Source: Halieaceae bacterium
GTDB taxonomy: Bacteria; Pseudomonadota; Gammaproteobacteria; Pseudomonadales; Halieaceae
Length of the DNA: 15,603 nucleotides
Assembly: GCA_002705465.1 (NCBI GenBank)
Contig: PAGS01000061.1
Location: 1 to 15,603 of the forward strand
Reading direction: 5' to 3'
This document shows positions 1 through 6,400 of this stretch, in pieces. The translations under genes and the position numbers were made by a program. Within the stretch, counting starts at the first letter, position 1, and every line of letters begins with the position of its first letter. Under the pieces are notes generated by a model, which saw only the letters and a program-made list of their open reading frames with translations, made no database searches and was not told the DNA's origin.

Positions 1-624
1 GACACCCGGGGAGGTGCGGCGCTGTCTGTGCGAACTATTACCGAACGCCCCATCAAATTTCTTGGCATCGGCGAGAAGACCGACGCACTCGATCCCTTCC
101 ACCCTGATCGACTGGCGTCCCGCATCCTTGGCATGGGCGATATGTTGTCGCTCATTGAGGAGGTTGAGCGCAAAGTAGACCACGGTAAAGCCAAGAAACT
201 GGCGAGCAAAGTCCAGAAGGGCGGTCGCTTTGATCTTGAGGATTTCCGAGAGCAATTGCAGCAAATGAAGAATCTGGGCGGGATGGGCGCGATGCTAGAC
301 AAAATGCCCGGCATGGGTGGTATGGCTCAGGCGGCGCAAAACGTCGATACCAAGCAGTTTGATCGGATGGAGGCCATGATCAACTCCATGACGCCCAGGG
401 AGCGGCGCAATCCAGACCTCATCAGCGGCTCCCGGAAACGACGCATCACCCTGGGATCCGGTACCGCCATTCAGGATCTCAACCGCCTGCTCAAACAGCA
501 CAAGCAGATGCAGAAAATGATGAAGAAGATGAAGGGCGGCGGTATGCAGCGCATGATGCGTGGCCTTGGTGGCTTCGGTGGTGGTCCCGGTGGCGGTATG
601 CCGCCGGGGATGCCGCGGCGCTGA
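1..624 (+). CDS. ffh: Signal recognition particle GTPase Ffh, C-terminal part (5' truncated by window)
   Basis: Ffh is the protein subunit of the bacterial signal recognition particle. It binds 4.5S RNA and hydrophobic signal sequences of nascent inner-membrane proteins and delivers ribosomes to FtsY. The reading frame is open from base 1, so the 207 visible residues are the C-terminal part of a protein that is usually about 450 residues. The segment opens at the end of the NG GTPase domain (DTRGGAALS, then FLGIGEK and FHPDRLASRILGMGD). It continues into the M domain, which has about 20 methionines in the last 160 residues, as expected for the flexible signal-peptide groove. The RNA-binding segment is clear (SGSRKRRI, then GSGT and QDLNRLLKQ). 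The tail is rich in Gly and Met and ends PGMPRR. The gene lies directly upstream of rpsP, the usual gammaproteobacterial arrangement. Identification is secure; only the start is missing. Confidence 0.97.
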   Translation, partial: DTRGGAALSVRTITERPIKFLGIGEKTDALDPFHPDRLASRILGMGDMLSLIEEVERKVDHGKAKKLASKVQKGGRFDLEDFREQLQQMKNLGGMGAMLDKMPGMGGMAQAAQNVDTKQFDRMEAMINSMTPRERRNPDLISGSRKRRITLGSGTAIQDLNRLLKQHKQMQKMMKKMKGGGMQRMMRGLGGFGGGPGGGMPPGMPRR

Positions 625-642
625 CCGCCACAAAAGGCGGTC
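623..642 (+). terminator. Hairpin at the ffh stop codon, weak terminator candidate
   Basis: A perfect 7-bp inverted repeat, GACCGCC (623-629) and GGCGGTC (636-642), has a 6-base loop ACAAAA. Its left arm begins inside the ffh TGA stop codon (622-624). No uninterrupted T tract follows (ACACTGCACCTTTCC), so it is not a classical Rho-independent terminator. It may instead be a 3'-end stabilising stem or a weak attenuator between ffh and rpsP. Confidence 0.35.
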
Positions 643-652
643 ACACTGCACC

Positions 653-681
653 TTTCCTCGCTATGCTGTTTGCTGTATTCT
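653..681 (+). promoter_or_regulatory. Candidate promoter of the rpsP-rimM-trmD-rplS operon
   Basis: A -10-like hexamer TATTCT (676-681) is followed by a GC-rich discriminator (CCGCGC). Such discriminators are typical of growth-rate and stringently controlled promoters of translation genes. The region 17 bases upstream (653-658, TTTCCT) is a poor -35. The placement just after the ffh hairpin and about 65 bases before rpsP is where the operon promoter is expected. The assignment rests on position and the -10/discriminator only. Confidence 0.3.
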
Positions 682-697
682 CCGCGCTCTTTTTGCG

Positions 698-718
698 GGG
701 GTCAGGCCATTTGGCCCC
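698..718 (+). other. Leader hairpin upstream of rpsP
   Basis: GGGGTCA (698-704) can pair with TGGCCCC (712-718) around a 7-base loop. The stem is 7 bp with one G-U pair. An alternative smaller stem, GGCC/GGCC with loop ATTT, lies inside it (705-716). The structure sits in the presumed 5' UTR, ending 13 bases before the rpsP Shine-Dalgarno region. A regulatory role is not shown by the sequence. Confidence 0.35.
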
Positions 719-745
719 ACTAAACGAATTTGAGGACATGACACT

Positions 746-1009
746 ATGGTGATCATCCGATTATCCCGGGGTGGTTCCAAGAAGCGGCCCTTCTACCACG
801 TTACGGTCGCCGACCGACGCGAACCGCGTGATGGCAGGTGTATCGATCGGCTGGGCTTCTTCAACCCAATCGCGCGGGGCCAAGAAGAGCGCCTGCGCAT
901 CGACGTAGCGGCGGTAGAGGCTTGGGTTGCCAAAGGTGCTCAGGTCAGTCCACGCGTTCAGAAGCTGATGAAAGAGTTTCAGGCTGGCGCCGAGGCAACC
1001 GCTGCCTAA
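746..1009 (+). CDS. rpsP: 30S ribosomal protein S16
   Basis: S16 is a small-subunit ribosomal protein needed for 30S assembly; it binds 16S rRNA in the 5' domain. The 87-residue product is close to the E. coli length (82). It shows the family signature at the N-terminus: [18 protein letters not shown], then VADRR..RDGR and a LGFFNP motif near residue 37. The C-terminal half has the usual helix ending VQKLMKEF with a short Ala-rich tail. The ATG at 746 is preceded by GAGG (732-735), 10 bases upstream. An earlier ATG at 738 is out of frame. It is the first gene of the trmD operon, with rimM starting 29 bases after its stop. Confidence 0.97.
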   Translation: MVIIRLSRGGSKKRPFYHVTVADRREPRDGRCIDRLGFFNPIARGQEERLRIDVAAVEAWVAKGAQVSPRVQKLMKEFQAGAEATAA

Positions 1010-1038
1010 ATGGTGCCGCTGACGGCCAGAGAGGCCCG

Positions 1039-1590
1039 ATGCATCAATCCCCCCAAAACGCCCAGCCCTTCCTGACCGTCGCCCATGTGGTGGGCGTCTA
1101 CGGCATCAAGGGATGGGTTCGTTTGCGTGTCCAGTTAGACAACCCAGATCTCCTGCTATCACTGCCGAATCTCCGACTCACTGGACCGAACCGTGTTTCC
1201 AAACCGGTTTCGATAGATACCTTGCAGCGGCATGGCAAAGGCTTTATTGCCCACTTCTCTGACCTGTCGGACCGCACTGCAGCGGAAAAACTGAAAGGCT
1301 TTGAAGTCCAAGTGGCGAAGGTCGATTTCCCGGCGGCGGCCAGTGACGAGGTGTACTGGCGCGATTTGTTGGGGCTCAAGGTATGGTGCACTCAGGACGG
1401 TTCTCGATACCTCCTGGGAGAAATCAGAACGTTGCTTGAGACAGGAGCCAATGATGTGATCGTGATCTCTCCCTGTGCGGGAAGCGTCGATCATAAAGAG
1501 CACTTGGTACCTTGGATCCCCGGCGATGTGGTCATGGACATCGATTTGGATGCGAGTGCCGTGGAAGTAAATTGGTATGTCGATAGCTGA
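1039..1590 (+). CDS. rimM: Ribosome maturation factor RimM
   Basis: RimM binds S19 and the 30S head and supports late 16S processing and 30S maturation. The 183-residue product matches the usual length (about 182). An N-terminal RimM beta-barrel carries VAHVVGVYGIKGWVR near residues 13-27. A C-terminal PRC-barrel-type domain begins at YWRDLLGL, has LLETGANDVIV in its middle, and ends with LVPWIPGDVV and a short tail. The open frame extends upstream to 838 inside rpsP, but ATG 1039 is preferred. It follows the rpsP stop, has GAGAGG at 1029-1034, and gives the family N-terminus. The 4-base spacing to that Shine-Dalgarno is short, which would fit the low RimM output known relative to S16 and L19 in E. 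coli. Its 3' end overlaps trmD by 14 bases. Confidence 0.95.
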   Translation: MHQSPQNAQPFLTVAHVVGVYGIKGWVRLRVQLDNPDLLLSLPNLRLTGPNRVSKPVSIDTLQRHGKGFIAHFSDLSDRTAAEKLKGFEVQVAKVDFPAAASDEVYWRDLLGLKVWCTQDGSRYLLGEIRTLLETGANDVIVISPCAGSVDHKEHLVPWIPGDVVMDIDLDASAVEVNWYVDS

Positions 1591-2359
1591 AGCCGATCCG
1601 ATAATCCGGTTTGCGGTGATGACCTTGTTTCCAGAGGCGTTCTCTGCCTTGACCGAATGGGGCGTAACCGGCCGGGCTTTTCAAGGTGGCATCTGTAGCC
1701 TGCACCTTCAGGATCCTCGCCACGAGGCGCTCGATCGCCATGGCACCGTGGATGACCGGCCATACGGCGGTGGACCGGGGATGGTCATGCGAGCGCCGAT
1801 ACTGGCTGCATCCCTCGAAAAGGTTAAGACAGCAATCGGGTCTGAAGCCAAAACCATTGCGCTGACGCCACAAGGTCAGAAACTCGACTCGCCGTTGGCT
1901 CGGTCATTATCCACTGAATCTGCCTTGATCTTGGTGGCCGGGCGCTATGAGGGGTTAGACGAGCGGTTTCTCGCGCGCCATGTTGATCTGGAGGTGTCGG
2001 TCGGGGATTTTGTGGTGAGTGGTGGCGAACTGCCGGCGATGCTACTTATTGACGCCGTAGTCCGCTGGCTACCCGGGGTACTGGGGCACGAGGCGTCCGC
2101 TGAACAGGATTCTTTCTCAGAGGGGTTGCTCGACTGTCCGCACTACACCCGACCGGAAGTTTTCGACGGCGATCGCGTGCCACAGGTACTGCTGAGCGGC
2201 GATCACGCCGAGATCGCGGGCTGGCGGAGAGCACAGGCTATAAGGCGGACGCTGGACCGACGGCCCGATTTGCTAGCTTGGGAACAAGTGACTCTAGAGG
2301 ACCGAGCTTTGCTCGAGAAATGGGATCTTTTAACGCCCGATGGGGGCAGACATTCCTGA
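1577..2359 (+). CDS. trmD: tRNA (guanine-N1-)-methyltransferase TrmD
   Basis: TrmD is a SPOUT methyltransferase that uses S-adenosylmethionine to make m1G37 in tRNAs, preventing +1 frameshifting. The 260-residue protein has LFPE at 17-20, VDDRPYGGGPGM in the SAM-domain loop, and a trefoil-knot region GRYEGLDER, GDFVVSGGELPA and LPGVLGHEAS. The catalytic aspartate of the family is present as D178 in the segment EQDSFSEGLLDCPHYTRP, corresponding to E. coli D169 after a 9-residue N-terminal extension. ATG 1577 lies within the last codons of rimM, with GGAAG (1563-1567) 9 bases upstream, so translation is probably coupled. The next in-frame Met (residue 15) would remove part of the first strand and is less likely. 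Confidence 0.97.
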   Translation: MSIAEADPIIRFAVMTLFPEAFSALTEWGVTGRAFQGGICSLHLQDPRHEALDRHGTVDDRPYGGGPGMVMRAPILAASLEKVKTAIGSEAKTIALTPQGQKLDSPLARSLSTESALILVAGRYEGLDERFLARHVDLEVSVGDFVVSGGELPAMLLIDAVVRWLPGVLGHEASAEQDSFSEGLLDCPHYTRPEVFDGDRVPQVLLSGDHAEIAGWRRAQAIRRTLDRRPDLLAWEQVTLEDRALLEKWDLLTPDGGRHS

Positions 2360-2375
2360 TTTGAGGGGGTATCAT
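2347..2375 (+). promoter_or_regulatory. Candidate internal promoter for rplS
   Basis: CAGACA (2347-2352, four of six matches to TTGACA) and TATCAT (2370-2375) are separated by 17 bases. A GC-rich discriminator CGCGCCC follows. The -35 overlaps the end of trmD. If used, it would give an rplS transcript with about 145 bases of leader and uncouple L19 output from the weakly translated rimM and trmD. The evidence is pattern-based only. Confidence 0.3.
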
Positions 2376-2438
2376 CGCGCCCTTTCGCAGTTCCGGGTAG
2401 CTGTTGGTGCAGAATCGGACCGGTAGGCCCTCGCGATC

Positions 2439-2461
2439 GCCTCAAACTGAATCATTGAGGC
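2439..2461 (+). other. rplS leader hairpin 1
   Basis: GCCTCAA (2439-2445) and TTGAGGC (2455-2461) form a perfect 7-bp stem with a 9-base loop in the 166-base trmD-rplS gap. No T run follows, so it does not look like an intrinsic terminator. It may be part of a structured rplS leader. Confidence 0.4.
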
Positions 2462-2492
2462 CCGCGTAGATAAAACAACGACAGATTAATCG

Positions 2493-2514
2493 GTCGCCGT
2501 AACGTAGCGGCGAT
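2493..2514 (+). promoter_or_regulatory. rplS leader hairpin 2, abutting the Shine-Dalgarno
   Basis: GTCGCCGT (2493-2500) pairs with GCGGCGAT (2507-2514) around the loop AACGTA. The stem has six Watson-Crick pairs flanked by one G-U pair at each end. The 3' arm stops one base before the strong ribosome-binding site GGGAGAAGG (2515-2523), which precedes the rplS ATG at 2526. A stem here could stack on or modulate ribosome access, as in many ribosomal-protein leaders. No direct evidence for a ligand exists in the sequence. Confidence 0.45.
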
Positions 2515-2525
2515 GGGAGAAGGTA

Positions 2526-2882
2526 ATGAGCACGAACAAAATTATTGCCGAGCTGGACGCAGAGCAGATGGGCCGAGAGGTGCCAGCGTTCGCTCCAGGT
2601 GACACGGTGGTTGTGCAGGTCCGCGTGAAAGAGGGCAACCGTGAGCGTTTGCAGGCATTCGAGGGCGTGTGCATCGGCAAACGCAATCGGGGCCTTAACT
2701 CAGCGTTCACTGTTCGCAAGATCTCCCATGGCGTTGGGGTGGAACGAACATTTCAGACCTACAGCCCTCTGGTGGATAGCATCAATGTGAAGCGCCGCGG
2801 TGACGTAAGGCAGGCTAAGCTTTACTACCTCCGCGAATTGTCGGGTAAAGCTGCGCGGATCAAGGAGAAGCTTTCCTCCTGA
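2526..2882 (+). CDS. rplS: 50S ribosomal protein L19
   Basis: L19 is a large-subunit protein at the 30S-50S interface that contributes to intersubunit bridges. The product has 118 residues (E. coli 115). It shows the family pattern: an N-terminal helix with I.ELDAEQM, then [13 protein letters not shown] and [10 protein letters not shown]. It continues with [16 protein letters not shown], followed by SPLVDSI and a basic C-terminus [21 protein letters not shown] 2526 has an excellent Shine-Dalgarno (GGGAG, 2515-2519) 6 bases upstream. It closes the trmD operon and is separated from trmD by 166 bases of structured leader. Confidence 0.97.
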   Translation: MSTNKIIAELDAEQMGREVPAFAPGDTVVVQVRVKEGNRERLQAFEGVCIGKRNRGLNSAFTVRKISHGVGVERTFQTYSPLVDSINVKRRGDVRQAKLYYLRELSGKAARIKEKLSS

Positions 2883-2897
2883 TTGGCATGAGGGGTG

Positions 2898-2926
2898 CGC
2901 TTCCGCGCCGCTCGAAGCGATCTTTT
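2898..2926 (+). terminator. Candidate Rho-independent terminator after rplS
   Basis: CGCTTC (2898-2903) and GAAGCG (2914-2919) form a 6-bp stem with a GC-rich 10-base loop. The sequence ATCTTTT follows (2920-2926). It lies 15 bases after the rplS stop, where the trmD operon should end. The loop is long and the T tract short, so strength is uncertain. The rest of the gap to dsbC (2927-3044) shows a TATAGA (2973-2978) that could be a -10, but no convincing -35. Confidence 0.45.
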
Positions 2927-3044
2927 CCACTGCTGCAAAACGAGCGCACTGCCCTCTGGCTTGACCGTTGGTTATAGAGAAATGTGCGCCTACGCCGGGT
3001 GGGGTGCGGGCTTTTCGCGGGTTTTGATGGGAGGAATCAGGACG

Positions 3045-3821
3045 ATGAACCCTTTTTATACGTTGAGAAATCTCGCTCTCTGGGCGTGTCGCGCGCGGGT
3101 GTTATGGATGCCCTCAATGTGCGCTCTGTGGATCAGCGGCGCCTCAGCCCAAGAGATTGAAGACCGAATGGGAGTCGCCCTGAGCGCTTTTGCCGGGCAA
3201 CCCATTGGTATCGAATCTGTTCGCCTCAGTCCTGCTCCGGGTATTGTTGAAGTGCAGGTCATCAACGGACCGTTGCTTTACGCAACCGAGGATGGCGGCT
3301 ATTTTTTTCTGAATGGCGATTTGCATCAGGTCAGTGAAGCGGGCGCGGTGAACCTGACGGAAGAGCGACGCTCATCGGCGCGCAAGGAGCAGCTGGCAGC
3401 GGTGTCTCTCGAGGACATGGTGGTCTTTTCGCCAAAGGGTGAGACCCGAGATTATGTTTCGGTGTTCACCGACGTGACCTGTTTCTACTGCCAAAAACTT
3501 CATAGAGAGGTTGACCAACTGAACGCGAAGGGCGTTGAGGTTCGTTACCTGGCCTTTCCGCGCGGGGGCATAAATTCTGACGGTGCGAAAAAGCTGGCCA
3601 CGGCGTGGTGCGCCGATGATCAACAGACAACACTCACCGAACTGAAGGCGGGCATGGATCTGCCTGTTAACGACTGTGCCGACAGCCCGATTGCCGCCCA
3701 GTACCAGTTGGGACAGGAAATGGGTGTATCGGGCACTCCAGCGATAATCACCAGCTCGGGCATGATGATTCCCGGTTATCGGCCAGCCGCCGACCTCATT
3801 GTTGCCCTCGGGCTGGATTGA
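3045..3821 (+). CDS. dsbC: Thiol:disulfide interchange protein DsbC (periplasmic disulfide isomerase)
   Basis: DsbC is a dimeric periplasmic isomerase that corrects wrong disulfides and is kept reduced by DsbD. From ATG 3045 the precursor has 258 residues. A signal peptide has a basic n-region, a hydrophobic segment to about residue 32, and a probable cleavage after ASA (residue 35). Next come the N-terminal dimerisation domain, a linker helix, and a thioredoxin-fold domain. That fold has active site CFYC (C146, C149), cis-proline P232 in SGTPA, and a second cysteine pair (C189, C211) matching the structural disulfide of E. coli DsbC. The Phe in CFYC replaces the Gly of CGYC. The open frame extends to 2895, but the signal-peptide logic and GGAGGA (3030-3035, 9 bases upstream) favour 3045. 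ATG 3027 is an alternative. Confidence 0.93.
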   Translation: MNPFYTLRNLALWACRARVLWMPSMCALWISGASAQEIEDRMGVALSAFAGQPIGIESVRLSPAPGIVEVQVINGPLLYATEDGGYFFLNGDLHQVSEAGAVNLTEERRSSARKEQLAAVSLEDMVVFSPKGETRDYVSVFTDVTCFYCQKLHREVDQLNAKGVEVRYLAFPRGGINSDGAKKLATAWCADDQQTTLTELKAGMDLPVNDCADSPIAAQYQLGQEMGVSGTPAIITSSGMMIPGYRPAADLIVALGLD

Positions 3822-3851
3822 GCCGAGCGCCAGTAGACGAGTAGCGCAGCT

Positions 3852-5060
3852 GTGGATACACACTTCCAACGCATTGATCGTTTGCCGCCCTATGTTTTCA
3901 ACATCATTGGGGATCTAAAGCAAGCTGCACGAGCGCGTGGGGAAGACATTATTGACTTTGGTATGGGTAATCCTGATCAGCCCACGCCGCCGCACATTGT
4001 CGACAAGCTTCGTGAGACCGTGGGCCGCGGCGATACGCACCGTTACTCCCAGTCCAAGGGTATCCCCAGGCTACGCAAAGCTATCTGCGATTGGTATCAA
4101 AGTCGCTATAACGTTGAGCTTGATGCCGATGCAGAGGCAATTGTCACACTGGGCTCAAAAGAAGGTCTTGCGCACCTGGCTTTGGCGACTACAGGGGTGG
4201 GTGATGCGATCCTCGTACCTAACCCCAGCTACCCCATACATCCCTATGGATTCGTTATTTCGGGCGCTGATTTGCGCCACGTACCGATGCGGAGCGAGGC
4301 GGGATTTCTTGAAGAGCTTGAGGTAGCGATCCGCAACACCTATCCCAAGCCGAAAATGTTAGTGTTGAATTTTCCGTCAAATCCTACCGGGCACTGCGTA
4401 GAGTTGTCGTTCTTTGAGCGGGTAGTCGAGATTGCGAAACAGCACGGGATTTGGGTCGTCCACGATCTCGCCTATGCCGACCTTGTGTTCGACGGGTATA
4501 CCGCGCCCAGCATTTTGCAGGTGTCGGGCGCGCGCGAAATCGCCGTCGAATTTTTCACTTTGTCGAAGAGTTACAACATGCCCGGTTGGCGAGTCGGATT
4601 TTGTTGCGGTAATTCCGAATTGATCGTAGCGCTGACCCGGATCAAATCCTATCTCGACTACGGCATTTTCACGCCAGTGCAGGTGGCCGCAATCGCAGCA
4701 CTCGAAGGCGATCAACAATGTGTGCGCGATATTTGCGATATGTACCGTCGGCGTCGCGACGTGCTGTGTCACGGTCTCAATGAAGCGGGCTGGCCCGTTG
4801 AACCACCCAAGGCGACGATGTTTGTTTGGGCTGAGATACCGGAAGCCTTTCGTCACTTGGGCTCGGTTGAGTTCAGCAAGCTGTTATTGCAGCGCGGTGG
4901 GGTAGCGGTTTCACCCGGTGTGGGCTTCGGCGAATATGGCGAGGGATTCGTGCGCTTTGGTTTGATTGAGAACGAGCACCGCACCCGTCAGGCGATCCGC
5001 GGCATCAAGAAAGTCTTGCGCCAGGGGCCTCCTGTTACCGCAAAGGAGCTGTTTGCTTGA
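3852..5060 (+). CDS. alaC: PLP-dependent alanine-type aminotransferase (AlaC family)
   Basis: This fold-type I aminotransferase resembles E. coli AlaC, which converts pyruvate and glutamate to alanine and 2-oxoglutarate. The 402-residue protein is close to E. coli AlaC along its length. It has RIDRLPPYVFN at residues 7-17, DFGMGNPD at 35-42 and GSKEGLAHL at 101-109. The PLP features are NPSYP, FPSNPTG (N177), HDLAY (D205, Y208) and the Schiff-base lysine K239 in SKSYN. A C-terminal substrate-carboxylate arginine is expected in FVRFGLIEN. The start is GTG: an in-frame TAG at 3834 leaves no ATG that keeps the conserved N-terminus, and its Shine-Dalgarno is poor. The stop overlaps the hom start (TTGA). 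Lying before hom and thrC, it may draw on the same amino-acid nitrogen metabolism. Exact substrate is inferred by similarity. Confidence 0.9.
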   Translation: MDTHFQRIDRLPPYVFNIIGDLKQAARARGEDIIDFGMGNPDQPTPPHIVDKLRETVGRGDTHRYSQSKGIPRLRKAICDWYQSRYNVELDADAEAIVTLGSKEGLAHLALATTGVGDAILVPNPSYPIHPYGFVISGADLRHVPMRSEAGFLEELEVAIRNTYPKPKMLVLNFPSNPTGHCVELSFFERVVEIAKQHGIWVVHDLAYADLVFDGYTAPSILQVSGAREIAVEFFTLSKSYNMPGWRVGFCCGNSELIVALTRIKSYLDYGIFTPVQVAAIAALEGDQQCVRDICDMYRRRRDVLCHGLNEAGWPVEPPKATMFVWAEIPEAFRHLGSVEFSKLLLQRGGVAVSPGVGFGEYGEGFVRFGLIENEHRTRQAIRGIKKVLRQGPPVTAKELFA

Positions 5061-6358
5061 GTTCGGATAGCCTGAATATTGGAGTGTGCGGTGTAGGCAC
5101 CGTCGGCCTTGCCACGATGGACATCTTGATGCGGCAAGCCGAGTTACTAGAGGCTCGTTCGGGCAAGTCGATGAAATTGGTTCATGTTGGCGCGCGCAGG
5201 GAGCACCCCGACCATAACTATGGCGACGCCCGCGTCAGCCGTGATGTGATGGCACTGGCTGAAGATCCTGAAATCGATGTGCTGGTAGAGCTGATTGGAG
5301 GCACCAGTGCGGCTTACGATCTGATAAAGCGCGCGATCCAACAGGGCAAACATATTGTGACGGCCAACAAGGCGCTGATTGCTGAGCATGGCAATGAGTT
5401 GATCGCATTGGCGGAAGCGTCGGGGGTGCAAATCCGGTTTGAGGCTGCGGTGGCCGGTGGCATACCGATCATTAAAGCCTTGCGCGAGGCGATGGCAGGT
5501 AATGAGGTCACTGGGGTGGCGGGCATTATCAACGGCACGGGTAACTTTATTCTCACGGAGATGAGCACTAAGGGGCGCGCCTTTGATGAGGTTCTGGCTG
5601 AGGCTCAGTCTCTGGGCTATGCTGAAGCTGACCCCACTTTTGATATTGATGGCACCGACGCGGCGCATAAGCTCGTCATTCTTGCCTCATTGGCTTTTGA
5701 TGTGCCGCTTGATATCGAGTCACCTTTCAAGCAGGGGATCGAATCGCTCACGCCCGAGGATCTCGATTACGCGGCGGAGATGGGTTACCGCGTCAAACAC
5801 CTCGGGATCGCGCGTCGGCAGGCGGAGGGTGTTGAAGTGCGCGTTCACCCGACGCTGATCCCCGAGAGTAAACAGTTGGCGACAGTGGACGGCGTCTTGA
5901 ACGCCGTCATGGTGACCGGCAGTGCAGTAGGTGAGTTGGTGTTGGTGGGGCCAGGCGCGGGCGGTCCCGCCACTGCCTCGTCAGTTTGCGCTGATATCGT
6001 GGATATCGCGCGATCACCATTGGGTTCAGGGCCTGCTCTGGGGCTACCGGCGGCTTCTCTGACCGCCAAGGCGTTAATCGCCTCAGATGATATTGCGAGT
6101 GAGTGGTATGTCAGGCTGAATGTAGCCGATAGGCCGGGGGTCATGTCGAGCATTACCCAGACCCTCGCAGACCGTGACATCAGTATAGAGTCATTGGTGC
6201 AGAAGGCGCCTCTCTCGGGGCAGTCTGAAGTGCCTATTGTGTTGTTGACCCATCAGACTCCGGGATCCGTAATCAGTGAAGCGATCGAGGAGATCACAGG
6301 GCTACCCGATGTGCAGTCAGATTATGCGCTGCTGCGGGTTGAATCCTTCGAGCATTAA
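5057..6358 (+). CDS. hom: Homoserine dehydrogenase
   Basis: This enzyme reduces L-aspartate 4-semialdehyde to L-homoserine with NAD(P)H, the branch point to threonine and methionine. The 433-residue monofunctional form has an N-terminal Rossmann domain with GVCGVGTVG (residues 9-17). The catalytic domain includes VTANKALIAEHG, AAVAGGIPI, NGTGNFIL and DIDGTDAAHK, with the proposed catalytic lysine K205. A C-terminal ACT domain (about 350-430, starting WYVRLNVADRPGVM) is the usual threonine-feedback module. There is no aspartokinase domain. The start is TTG 5057, sharing bases with the alaC stop in a TTGA overlap. AAAGGAG (5042-5048) lies 8 bases upstream, so coupling with alaC is likely. thrC follows 42 bases later. 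Confidence 0.96.
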   Translation: MSSDSLNIGVCGVGTVGLATMDILMRQAELLEARSGKSMKLVHVGARREHPDHNYGDARVSRDVMALAEDPEIDVLVELIGGTSAAYDLIKRAIQQGKHIVTANKALIAEHGNELIALAEASGVQIRFEAAVAGGIPIIKALREAMAGNEVTGVAGIINGTGNFILTEMSTKGRAFDEVLAEAQSLGYAEADPTFDIDGTDAAHKLVILASLAFDVPLDIESPFKQGIESLTPEDLDYAAEMGYRVKHLGIARRQAEGVEVRVHPTLIPESKQLATVDGVLNAVMVTGSAVGELVLVGPGAGGPATASSVCADIVDIARSPLGSGPALGLPAASLTAKALIASDDIASEWYVRLNVADRPGVMSSITQTLADRDISIESLVQKAPLSGQSEVPIVLLTHQTPGSVISEAIEEITGLPDVQSDYALLRVESFEH

Positions 6359-6387
6359 CCCGGCGGCATCTGCGCAACTAATAACAG

Positions 6388-6394
6388 AAGGGAG
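6388..6394 (+). promoter_or_regulatory. Ribosome-binding site that decides the thrC start
   Basis: AAGGGAG abuts the first possible in-frame TTG (6395), leaving zero spacing. It lies 6 bases before the second in-frame TTG (6401). Spacing therefore selects TTG 6401 as the thrC start. Confidence 0.7.
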
Positions 6395-6400
6395 TTGGCT

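Noticed and set aside
838..1038. Upstream extension of RimM
   Set aside because: Overlaps rpsP in another frame and adds a low-complexity Arg/Gly-rich stretch; the family N-terminus begins near 1039.
2957..2972. Sigma-54 promoter before dsbC (TGGC...TTGG)
   Set aside because: The invariant GC at -12 is replaced by GG, and flanking matches are poor.
2895..3044. Possible 50-residue N-terminal extension of DsbC
   Set aside because: Would bury the signal peptide and runs through a terminator-like hairpin; a Shine-Dalgarno and signal peptide fit ATG 3045.
6359..6400. Threonine attenuator leader before thrC
   Set aside because: The 42-base gap has no leader peptide with Thr codons and no terminator hairpin.
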